Assembly (NCBI GenBank): GCA_965220425.1
Contig: OZ244830.1
Location: forward strand, 2,914,001 to 2,978,000
DNA: 64,000 bases
Origin: Azophilus sp965220425
GTDB taxonomy: Bacteria > Pseudomonadota > Gammaproteobacteria > Pseudomonadales > Azotimanducaceae
Reading direction: 5' to 3'
The notes under the pieces were generated by a model. That model was not told where the DNA came from and did no database searches. It saw only the letters and a list, made by a program, of their open reading frames with translations. A program made the position numbers and the translations under genes. Shown here in pieces: positions 57,603-64,000 of this stretch. Every line of letters starts with the position of its first letter. Position 1 is the first letter of the stretch.

Positions 57603-58655
57603 ATGGCACGATACGAACCGAATAACTCGGACCTGCGCAGAATCGTGCGCACCGTGGATTCCCATACGGAAGGCAATCCCACCCGGGTGATCGTGGGCGG
57701 CGTGCCGGTGCCGCCTGGCGACTCGCTCCTGGACAAGCAGCGGTGGCTGGCCGAGCACGACGATGCCTTGCGGAAGCTCCTCTGTTTCGAACCGCGGGGC
57801 GGTGGGTTGATGTGTTCCGTGCTGCTGATGCCGTCGCTCGAGGCCGATTCCGATTTCTCCGTCATCATCATGGAACAGGATGCCTATGTGCCCATGAGCG
57901 GTCATTGCATCATCGGCACGGCAACCACGGTCGTCGAAAGCGGCCTGGTTCCCCGCGAGTCCCCGATGACCGTCGTGCGGTTCCACACGCTGGCGGGGCA
58001 GGTGACCTGTTACGTCGACTGGGACGGCATCCGGGCGCGCTCCGTCGCTTTCGACAATGTGGACAGCTTCCTGCACCGCGGTGCGGTACCCATCGAGGTC
58101 AGGGGATTCGGGCGACTGTCCGTCGATATCGCCTACGGCGGCGACTATTACGCGATCGTCGATGCCGATGCGCTGAATCTCGAACTGCGGCCCGACCGGG
58201 ATGCGGAGATGATCGCGGCCTACGTTGCGATCCGCGAGGCGGTCGCTGAACAGCTCGACATCGTCCACCCGGAGCAGCCCCATATCAACCAGTGTTACCA
58301 GGTTCAATTCGTTTCGCGGAAGACCGGCAACGGCGACTACAAGCAAACGATCCTGTCGCCGCCCGGCGCGATCGACCGGTCGCCGTGCGGAACGGGTACG
58401 AGCGCCCGGCTCGCCTGCCTCTACACCAGGGGCGAAATCTCCCTGGACGAAGCAAAGCGGTTCGAAGGCGTTCTGGGGACCTGTTTCACCGGCCAGGTGA
58501 CCAGGGCGGAAAAACGTAACGGCATGACCTATGTGACCCCCCGCGTGACCGGGAGCGCCTACATAACGGGTTACCACCACTTCGTACTCTATGAAAGCGA
58601 TCCCTTCCCGACCGGATTCCGCCTAGGACCCGCTATCGGCGACAAACCGAAGTAA
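57603..58655 (+). CDS. Proline-racemase-family protein with Ser/Cys pair (trans-3-hydroxyproline dehydratase-like)
   Basis: 350 residues from ATG 57603. Co-linear with the enzyme at 55884 (RTVDSHTEGNPTRVIVGGVPVPPGD; LDxxPCGTGTSAR), but the first catalytic position is Ser99 (YVPMSGHCIIG) while Cys262 is kept (RSPCGTGTSA). In this superfamily, replacing one thiol separates dehydratase and epimerase types: Cys/Cys enzymes racemise or epimerise, and Ser/Cys ones include trans-3-hydroxy-L-proline dehydratases. So a dehydratase or a bifunctional enzyme is likely. Cytoplasmic. The ~250-bp region before it has no gene except the debris described. Confidence 0.82.
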   Translation: MARYEPNNSDLRRIVRTVDSHTEGNPTRVIVGGVPVPPGDSLLDKQRWLAEHDDALRKLLCFEPRGGGLMCSVLLMPSLEADSDFSVIIMEQDAYVPMSGHCIIGTATTVVESGLVPRESPMTVVRFHTLAGQVTCYVDWDGIRARSVAFDNVDSFLHRGAVPIEVRGFGRLSVDIAYGGDYYAIVDADALNLELRPDRDAEMIAAYVAIREAVAEQLDIVHPEQPHINQCYQVQFVSRKTGNGDYKQTILSPPGAIDRSPCGTGTSARLACLYTRGEISLDEAKRFEGVLGTCFTGQVTRAEKRNGMTYVTPRVTGSAYITGYHHFVLYESDPFPTGFRLGPAIGDKPK

Positions 58656-58732
58656 GCCTTGTATCAAACGCGTTTCGACTCCATCGCGCCGAGCCCCAGA
58701 CGCGCAGTGAACAGCATTCGTTCCAGGAAAGA

Positions 58733-58940
58733 GAGTGGGCTTGCCGTGCTTGCCTTCCGGCGCTTTTAGGACTTGTCTGATAAATTTCCCCCTCCATGGA
58801 CCCTTGGAAAGGTTCACCCTCCGCCGGTCGCGACCGACGGAGGGCGCGGTGGCGGACCGTTTGAGGCTCGTGCTTGCACCCAACGTACGGGAAGGCAAGC
58901 CGGTCTGGCGTGCGGGAAGGCAAGCACGGCAAGTCCACTC
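58733..58940. repeat. MITE-like dispersed repeat, copy C with an internal ~94-bp insertion
   Basis: Terminal inverted repeats gagtgggcttgccgtgcttg (58733) and its reverse complement ending at 58940 match with one mismatch over 22 bases. Relative to copy A, ~94 extra bases begin after ggcgc (about 58764) and end before tttgaggctcgtgcttgc; this insert contains an imperfect palindrome around ccctccgccggtcgcgaccg. No coding potential. The rest of the 58656-59037 gap is otherwise empty. Confidence 0.78.
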
Positions 58941-59037
58941 GGAGCCCGAGCGATCGTCCCGTTCGGGGCCTACGCGTCATGCGGAACAGATCGCGGCCGG
59001 ATAACATGCCCGCAATGAACAGATCCAGGAGAAAAGC

Positions 59038-59514
59038 GTGCGCAAGCTCCCTTGGGTGGTGGCCGTACCCCTGTGTTTCGCCGGCTTGCTGATGGCTGAT
59101 CCCGGCGTCCAGGCAACCGGCCCCGGTCCCATCGCCCGGCCGGACGGGGAACACGGCGTCCGGTTGGAGAAAAGCCGGATGGTGCCGATGCGGGACGACC
59201 AGGATGGCGATGCGCACATGTTCGCCTCCCACGGCCGCCTCGATAAACGCAAGCACGCCATCGGCGGTATCGTGGTCGCGGGGGCGGGCTATCTTGCCTC
59301 GTCGTTCTTTGACCACATCCCGATGATCGTCGCCTGCCGCATCTTCGCCGGCATCGGCGCCGGCTGCGCCATGGCCGCGGCCAATGCCATGGTTGCCGCC
59401 TGCGATGAACCGGAACAGGTGTATGCGTGGTCGTTCATCGTCATCACGCCCATTCAGGCGCTGAGCATTTCAGTGATGCCCTATTTCATCGAACACCGCT
59501 TGCGTTTTCCCTGA
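59038..59514 (+). pseudogene. Chimeric ORF: CocE/NonD hydrolase N-terminus joined to an MFS fragment
   Basis: 158 codons. Residues 1-~60 are a signal peptide and mature start (GPIARPDGEHGVRLEKSRMVPMRD) like the N-terminus of CocE/NonD (X-Pro peptidase-type) hydrolases. From ~65 the frame becomes GGIVVAGAGYLASSFFDHIPMIVACRIFAGIGAGCAMAAANAMVAACD, transmembrane helices 3-5 of an MFS transporter, then stops. Both halves are truncated; the in-frame join is probably an accident of deletion and I do not expect a functional protein. Confidence 0.72.
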
Positions 59515-59555
59515 AATAGTCATATAGCTGGTCAGATGATAGATGGAACACGGTT

Positions 59556-59816
59556 ATGAGCAGATGCTGGCAGGTTCAGGATGCCAAGGCGCGGTTCAGT
59601 GAATTTCTTTCGGCGAGTTTGACGGAGGGGCCGCAGATCGTGACGCGACGTGGGGTACAAGAAGCGGTTCTGATTCCTATCGGAGAGTGGCGCCGGCTGG
59701 AGAAAGCGGCCGGGCCCCGGGTCAAGGAGTTGTTGCTCGCACCGGTTGCCAGAACCGAAAGGCTCGCGGCGCCGCGTGTGACTGAGCGCCTGCGCCCGCC
59801 CCCGCCCTTCGACTAG
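59556..59816 (+). CDS. Phd/YefM-type antitoxin
   Basis: 86 residues. CWQVQDAKARFSEFLSASLTEGPQIVTRRGVQEAVLIPIGEWRRL is the Phd/YefM DNA-binding domain; the Pro/Arg-rich tail should contact the toxin. It precedes the PIN-domain gene by two bases and likely represses the shared promoter. The pairing of a Phd-type antitoxin with a VapC-type toxin is common. Confidence 0.88.
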   Translation: MSRCWQVQDAKARFSEFLSASLTEGPQIVTRRGVQEAVLIPIGEWRRLEKAAGPRVKELLLAPVARTERLAAPRVTERLRPPPPFD

Positions 59817-59818
59817 CG

Positions 59819-60226
59819 GTGTATCTGCTCGACACGAATGTGGTGTCGGAACTACGCCGGCCCAGGCCGGACCCTGCCGTTGTCGATTGGATCGAGCATA
59901 CGCCGCCTGAGCGGATCTTCTTGTCAGCAGTCACGGTGGGAGAGATCCAGGCCGGAATTGAAATCACGAGGGAGCAGGATCCGGCGAAAGCGGAAGAGTT
60001 GGAGGCATGGTTGCTACGGGTTATCGGCAGTCACGAAGTGCTGCCGATGGATGCTCGACTCTTTCGGGAATGGGGGCGCATCAAGCACCGGCAGTCCGAC
60101 ACGTTGATTATCGATGCAATGATTGCCGCCACCGCCAGGGTGTGCGGAATGACGGTCGCAACCAGGAACGTGGATGACTTTCGGGCGCTGGGCGTTGCGG
60201 TGATCGATCCTTTCGAAAGCGGGTAG
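59819..60226 (+). CDS. PIN-domain toxin (VapC-type)
   Basis: 135 residues from a GTG at 59819. YLLDTNVVSELRRP (first Asp), SAVTVGEIQAGIE (Glu), DTLIIDAMIAATARVCGMTVATRNVDDF (Asp pair) are the four acidic residues of the PIN nuclease. As the second gene of the operon it follows its antitoxin. It is a second TA pair 5.4 kb from the FitAB-like pair, but unrelated in antitoxin type. Confidence 0.9.
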   Translation: MYLLDTNVVSELRRPRPDPAVVDWIEHTPPERIFLSAVTVGEIQAGIEITREQDPAKAEELEAWLLRVIGSHEVLPMDARLFREWGRIKHRQSDTLIIDAMIAATARVCGMTVATRNVDDFRALGVAVIDPFESG

Positions 60227-60313
60227 CCCGCCCAAAACGCCGCTACGGTACTGCTTTTTCAGATTCCCGCCGCGCCACAGGCCAACGACCTCGCGGCAGT
60301 AGGGCGCGCCGCG

Positions 60314-60345
60314 GCAGGAAGTTGGTGAGATATGCGGGCTAGGGC
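60314..60345. repeat. Second solo right end of the 295-bp MITE-like family
   Basis: gcaggaagttggtgagatat followed by gcgggctagggc, identical over ~30 bases with the solo end at 55410-55440 and close to the right ends of the two full elements. No left end. The remainder of the 60227-60450 gap is empty. Confidence 0.75.
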
Positions 60346-60450
60346 GGGACGCTGTGAATCCCTGAGACGGGAGGAGCGGCGAACTGGAGACTCCCCTTGG
60401 TGACAACCCCCTTCTCGTGCAGGCTGCGATAGTAGATGTTGATCTTGAGA

Positions 60451-60789
60451 TCAGCCGAGAATCCAGGCGAAGAACCAGATCAGGGCAGCCACCAGGGCCG
60501 AACAGGCGAGAAAGCCGACGATGCCCGAAACCGAAGGCTTCATGACTTCGAGACCGGGCAGATCGATCAGCGGATCCCGCGGAGCGGGCGCAACTCCTTC
60601 CGGAAGCGTGAGCGGCGCGACCTCGGGCTCGTCCGATGATACCGGCGTACGCAGGGTGGCATAGATCCTGTCGAGCTGCCCCTCCTCTGGGGGCCTGGTG
60701 AAGAGACTGACAACCACCATCACCGCCGCCGCGACAGACAGGTAGATCAGCATCTGCCAGGGCAGGGACAGCACGCCGTCGATGGTCAT
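60451..60789 (-). pseudogene. Sodium:solute symporter C-terminal remnant
   Basis: The frame reads LPWQMLIYLSVAAAVMVVVSLFTRPPEEGQLDRIYATLRTPV, then a polar loop and PSVSGIVGFLACSALVAALIWFFAWILG. This is the last ~110 residues of SSF-family Na+ symporters (final helices and the conserved T-R-P-P/L-R-T-P-V loop). The N-terminal ten helices are missing. The symporter may have served the same lost pathway as nearby genes. Confidence 0.75.
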
Positions 60790-60943
60790 GTTCCCCGGCA
60801 GCGGGGGACAGAGACCGCGCCGTTGTAAGAAAGCGCGACCAGAGGTTCATGCGTACGGGCGTCGCACTTGCCAACTATCGCTATTGTTCAGCGCGCCCCA
60901 TGGCATCCTTGGCGTTCACGCTGCGGCGCCGGGGGGGGGCATA

Positions 60944-61360
60944 TCATCCGTACCGGCGTTTCATCTCGGCAACCGATTCGCGGACCAACTCTTCGAGCAC
61001 ATCCGGGTCGATATCCTCCAGTTTGTTCAGATAAAGGCAGGATCTACCGGTCCGGTGCTTGCCGAGCCTGGCGAGCAGAGACTCGTAGCGGGCGAATCCG
61101 GGCATGATGTAGAGAACCAGATTCCGTTTGCGCGGCGCAAAGCCGACGACCGGCCAATCGCCCTCGCGGCCGCTGGCGTAGGTGTAGTGGTAGCTGCCGA
61201 ACCCAACGATACTCGAACCCCACATCTTCGGCGGCTCGCCGGTGATTTCCCGCATCAGGTCGAGCACGCGCCGGGCATCCTCCCGGCGCCTCGGGTTCTC
61301 GACAGCATCGAGATACACATCGACATCGCCTTCGTTCCGTTTTGTCTTGAGTTCCGACAT
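60944..61360 (-). CDS. DUF1801 (YdhG-like) small protein
   Basis: 138 residues. VDVYLDAVENPRRREDARRVLDLMREITGEPPKMWGSSIVGFGSYHYTYASGREGDWPVVGFAPRKRNLVLYIM, then LGKHRTGRSCLYLNKLEDIDPDVLEELV, match the DUF1801 pattern (W-G-x-x-I-V-G-F/Y-G-x-Y). Cytosolic, conserved, function unknown. It is the intact gene of a patch of debris, so it may be recently acquired or retained for a reason not visible here. Confidence 0.85.
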   Translation of the reverse strand: MSELKTKRNEGDVDVYLDAVENPRRREDARRVLDLMREITGEPPKMWGSSIVGFGSYHYTYASGREGDWPVVGFAPRKRNLVLYIMPGFARYESLLARLGKHRTGRSCLYLNKLEDIDPDVLEELVRESVAEMKRRYG

Positions 61361-61677
61361 CGATCGAATATTCCGCCGCCGGCATCGGCCGTCATTATAA
61401 GCAAGAGCGGCTGTCTGGAGACGAGACTTGGCAATCGAAGGACAACGGCCACCGTTTCATCGCACACCGCGAGCGCATCGTGCCGAAACGCCAACGCGGC
61501 GACTTGGCGTTGTTTGAAAATGTCGCGGCGGTTGAGACGGCGTTGGTGGTCGAAGTGGTTGTAGATCGGTTTGTCTTGCTTGGTCTTAGCGTTCAGCTTC
61601 GATTGCCGGTGGTCGCCCGGGCGTGCAGCAATTGCGGCATGGACGCCACGAAGCCACCGTTGGTGCATCATGGGCGC
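61361..61677. other. Intergenic stretch, no gene recognised
   Basis: About 315 bases between the DUF1801 start and the amidohydrolase start. It has open frames on both strands without family resemblance. It should contain both divergent promoters. No inverted repeat was noticed. Confidence 0.4.
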
Positions 61678-62718
61678 ATGCTCCGGGTGATCGTTGTCGT
61701 TGTAACACTTGCCTTGCCGGCCGTGGCCGCGGCGGGCTACCTGGACATTCATGTGCACACCGCCGGTATCGGCGGTGGCGGAAGCGGCGCCTTTGTCAAC
61801 GACGAAATGCGCGACAGCCTGCGCTTTCCGATCTACCTGCGCGCCTTCGGCGTCAGTCTCCGGGAACTGGAGCAGGAAGGGGATGCCCTCGTCATCGCCA
61901 GGATCAGCGACCTCGTGGCAGGCTCCAAGGCCGTCGACAGGGCGGTCGTGTTGGCGATGGACGGCGTAGTCGATGCGGCGGGCAACCTCAACCGGGAGGC
62001 GACCCAGGTTTATGTCCCCAACGAATTTGTCGCTGCCGAGACGGCCCGCTATGGGAACCTCTGCTTCGGAGCGAGCGTCAATCCGTACCGCCGGGATGCC
62101 ATCGACCGGTTGCGGCGTGCCAGGGCGGCGGGCGCGCTGTTGGTCAAGTGGATTCCGAACATCATGGGTATCGATCCGGCAGACCCGGCGCTTCGGCCCT
62201 TCTATAAGGAGCTTGTGGCTCTCGGCCTGCCACTGCTGAGCCACGCGGGGCGGGAACGCTCGTTTGCAACCGCGGCGGACGAGTTGGGCGACCCGCTGCG
62301 CCTGGCGCTGCCGCTTGCCATGGGCGTCCAGGTGATCGCTGCCCACATTGCCGCCGGCGGCGAGAACGAGGGCATCGGGAACTTCGAGCGTGTTCTGCCG
62401 CTGTTCGAGCGCTATCCTGATCTGTACGCGGACATCTCAAGCCTCACCCAGATCAACCGGCTTGGCTATCTCAAGCGCGCACTCTCCGCACCCGGCGTCG
62501 ATGCGCGGCTGGTGTACGGCACCGACTGGCCGCTGCAGTTCTTTCCGCTGGTATCGCCGTACTACCACGCCAACCATATCGGCTGGGCAACGGCAAACAC
62601 CATCGCGGCCATCGACAACTCCTGGGATCGGGATGTGGCGCTGAAGAAGGCGGTAGGCGCCCCGGAACACGTCTTCACGCGGTCAGCGTCGCTGCTGGCG
62701 GCCGAACGGTGTGATTGA
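61678..62718 (+). CDS. Exported amidohydrolase (amidohydrolase-2-like)
   Basis: 346 residues from ATG 61678, which gives a signal peptide (MLRVIVVVVTLALPAVAAAG). The metal motif YLDIHVHTAGIGGGG (H-x-H), VKWIPNIMG (a K near the metal), LLSHAGRE (His), VIAAHIAAGG (His) and VYGTDWPLQFFPL (Asp) form the usual TIM-barrel metal site. It is periplasmic. It would hydrolyse or decarboxylate a small ring or acid, specificity unknown. The last eight bases overlap the start (GTG 62711) of the next gene. Confidence 0.82.
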   Translation: MLRVIVVVVTLALPAVAAAGYLDIHVHTAGIGGGGSGAFVNDEMRDSLRFPIYLRAFGVSLRELEQEGDALVIARISDLVAGSKAVDRAVVLAMDGVVDAAGNLNREATQVYVPNEFVAAETARYGNLCFGASVNPYRRDAIDRLRRARAAGALLVKWIPNIMGIDPADPALRPFYKELVALGLPLLSHAGRERSFATAADELGDPLRLALPLAMGVQVIAAHIAAGGENEGIGNFERVLPLFERYPDLYADISSLTQINRLGYLKRALSAPGVDARLVYGTDWPLQFFPLVSPYYHANHIGWATANTIAAIDNSWDRDVALKKAVGAPEHVFTRSASLLAAERCD

Positions 62719-63361
62719 CGCCGTCTCCGGGGCGTTTGGATCGGCATCCCCACAGCCCCTCATCAAGCGCGATCAGCTCACGTCGCAGCCCGCCTCCGAG
62801 GGCTCGCGGAACCACGAACGGTCATCACTGCGTGAGACACTTCCTGACGGCCATGTGTGGTGGCGTATCGCCGACACGGCCTGGGCGGATCCACTCGATC
62901 CGGGTTTCACGGGACGGCAAGGCGGGCGCTGGAATCCGCCTAATAGTTTTCCCGTGCTCTACCTCAACGAAGATGTGGTGACGGCGCGGCTGAATCTCCG
63001 AGCCTTCATTGCACAATGGCCGTACGAGCCCGAAGACCTCCGCAATGAAACCGGGCCGGTTCTGGTGGGTTGCGCCTTGCCGCGCCGACAGATCGTCTGT
63101 GACGCGCACTCCCCTGAAGGTGTCCGTGCGGCGGGCCTGCCTGGCACGTATCCACTCGAAAGAGATGGCGTGCCGGTATCCCGCGCTCGCTGCCAATCCA
63201 TAGGAGAAAGGATCAAGGCGGCGCGCTTGCGTGGCGTTCGCGCCCGTTCGGCTCAATCTCGCGACGGCGCAGGCCGCGAGTTGGCATGGTTCCCTGCTTC
63301 CTCTCGCAGCGTTGCGCGGCAGCTACGGGTTTTGACGTTTGCAGCGTGGTTGTGGGGCTAA
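62711..63361 (+). CDS. RES-domain protein (NAD+-degrading toxin family)
   Basis: 216 residues from the GTG at 62711, eight bases inside the preceding gene; a later start is possible as the first ~45 residues are poorly structured. WWRIADTAWADPLDPGFTGRQGGRWNPPNSFPVLYLNEDVVTARLN is the RES domain (the R-x-x-x-x GGRWN core), followed by GYPLERDG-type and RGVRARSAQSRDGAGRELAWFP tail. RES toxins deplete NAD+ and normally pair with an upstream Xre/MbcA-like antitoxin. No such antitoxin precedes it here, so it is an orphan or its partner lies elsewhere. Confidence 0.75.
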   Translation: MIDAVSGAFGSASPQPLIKRDQLTSQPASEGSRNHERSSLRETLPDGHVWWRIADTAWADPLDPGFTGRQGGRWNPPNSFPVLYLNEDVVTARLNLRAFIAQWPYEPEDLRNETGPVLVGCALPRRQIVCDAHSPEGVRAAGLPGTYPLERDGVPVSRARCQSIGERIKAARLRGVRARSAQSRDGAGRELAWFPASSRSVARQLRVLTFAAWLWG

Positions 63362-63490
63362 CGAGGCGCGGAAGGCGGCGCCCTCGAAGCGCGGGGTTTC
63401 GCAGAAGGTCTCCAGCAGGACGCGATTAGGGCGCGGATCAGGTCGATCTCGGCGGCGGAGAAATCGCGTCCGCAGTAGCGGCGGGGCGGG
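63361..63490 (-). pseudogene. DUF4338 (DruA-like) remnant
   Basis: The minus strand reads RYCGRDFSAAEIDLIRALI in one frame and VLLETFCETPRFEGAAFRAS in another. These match the N-terminal (RYHGRDFTTAEM) and C-terminal (VLIETFVETPRYTGAVYRAS) blocks of the intact DUF4338 protein at 37358-38242, with the ~200 residues between deleted. It is therefore debris of a second DUF4338-carrying element. Upstream of it to 63841 I see no gene. Confidence 0.75.
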
Positions 63491-63841
63491 CCGGCGCTCG
63501 CAGTTCCGAAACGAACCGCCACAGTTGCTGCGGTTCCGCCGGGAAAACGCCCCGTTGGCCAACGATCAACTTCGCCGGGACTCGATGCATGGAGCCTTCA
63601 AGTACTCGAATCGCCCTGTTGATAACGTGGCAGCGGCACCAGCGGTGGGAATCCATGCGCTCCGTTTCGATGCGCGGGTTCCGGAGGGCGCCGACGTTTG
63701 CCGCGTTGCCGAGCTGTCAGCGCCTGCTGCACCAGAACGCCGCAGCGGCCTCGGCGAGGGGTGGCGCATGCTTGAGATCGCAAGCCCATCGCGGATTGTC
63801 AGGTGACCTGCTGCGGTCTTGCCATGATCGCATTCCGGAGG

Positions 63842-64000
63842 TGTGGGGTGCGAATTGCTATTCAAGGCACCGATGCGGAGTTGATCGTCATATGTTGCGA
63901 GAAGTGTTCTGGCTTGATTACGATCCGGCGCCAATGCGTGATCTCTTCGTTCTTTTCGTTCACTTGGCCGTAACAGCCGTCCGTCTTATGCGGCCGGGCG
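63842..64000 (+). mobile_element. IS481/IS3-like insertion sequence, copy 2 (cut by window edge)
   Basis: From tgtggggtgcgaattgctat at 63842 the sequence follows the left end of the element at 42339-43542 with scattered changes. A transposase start (ATG 63892: MLREVFWLDYDPAPMRDLFVLFVH) parallels copy 1. The right end lies outside the window. Confidence 0.88.

Noticed and set aside
1..64000. CRISPR array or prophage
   Set aside because: No regularly spaced direct repeats and no phage structural, integrase (tyrosine/serine) or lysis genes were seen.

Overview
The window is high-GC bacterial DNA with dense operons. It carries TonB-dependent receptors, lipobox lipoproteins, an outer-membrane-style PQQ enzyme and mostly SD-preceded ATG/GTG/TTG starts, so it comes from a Gram-negative heterotroph, most likely a pseudomonadote (a gammaproteobacterial relative is my guess; there is no rRNA or tRNA to fix it). 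No tRNA, rRNA, CRISPR array or prophage was seen. The striking feature is genome erosion: intact catabolic genes sit among collapsed genes, short inverted-repeat (MITE-like) elements, insertion sequences and toxin-antitoxin pairs. That texture is familiar from host-associated or recently bottlenecked bacteria.

Layout. 1-16.5 kb: a LuxR regulator, TonB receptor and alpha/beta hydrolase module; MscS channel; TetR regulator; a beta-alanine:pyruvate-type aminotransferase; an MFS (GPH) transporter and a flippase-like membrane protein; a periplasmic MBL hydrolase, two related lipoproteins, a cupin and a duplicated isochorismatase-fold protein lacking its catalytic cysteines. 16.6-37 kb: the core catabolic island: PQQ/cytochrome c dehydrogenase, a second TonB receptor, N-acyl-D-amino-acid deacylase-type amidohydrolase (two near-identical copies), phytanoyl-CoA dioxygenase-like protein, acyl-CoA synthetase, GSA-aminomutase-like aminotransferase, SDR, a single-chain acyl-CoA carboxylase and a cytochrome P450. 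The island contains a duplicated cassette (deacylase, PhyH, acyl-CoA synthetase) whose second copy has partly decayed.

37-43.5 kb: a mobile-element pile-up. A decayed IS66-type transposase coupled to a DUF4338 (DruA-like) gene, a complete IS66 element with an 8-bp target duplication that splits a PLD-type nuclease-like gene with an EVE/PUA-like C-terminal region, and an IS481/IS3-like element, a second copy of which starts at the right edge of the window. 43.6-53.4 kb: a secreted HExxH metalloprotease, CoA transferase, VOC proteins, 2-hydroxyacid dehydrogenase, acidic repeat lipoprotein, MFS transporter and HDAC-like deacetylase. 53.4-64 kb: two toxin-antitoxin pairs, a TauD dioxygenase, two proline-racemase-family enzymes (Cys/Cys and Ser/Cys) with a collapsed aldehyde dehydrogenase that suggests a former hydroxyproline pathway, plus several chimeric or truncated genes, an amidohydrolase and an orphan RES-domain protein.

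How the genes may work together (inference): the 19-37 kb block looks like uptake (TonB receptor), amide cleavage (deacylase), CoA activation (ligase), alpha- or omega-oxidation (PhyH, P450), carboxylation and reduction of an acylated or isoprenoid-like substrate. The substrate cannot be read from sequence.
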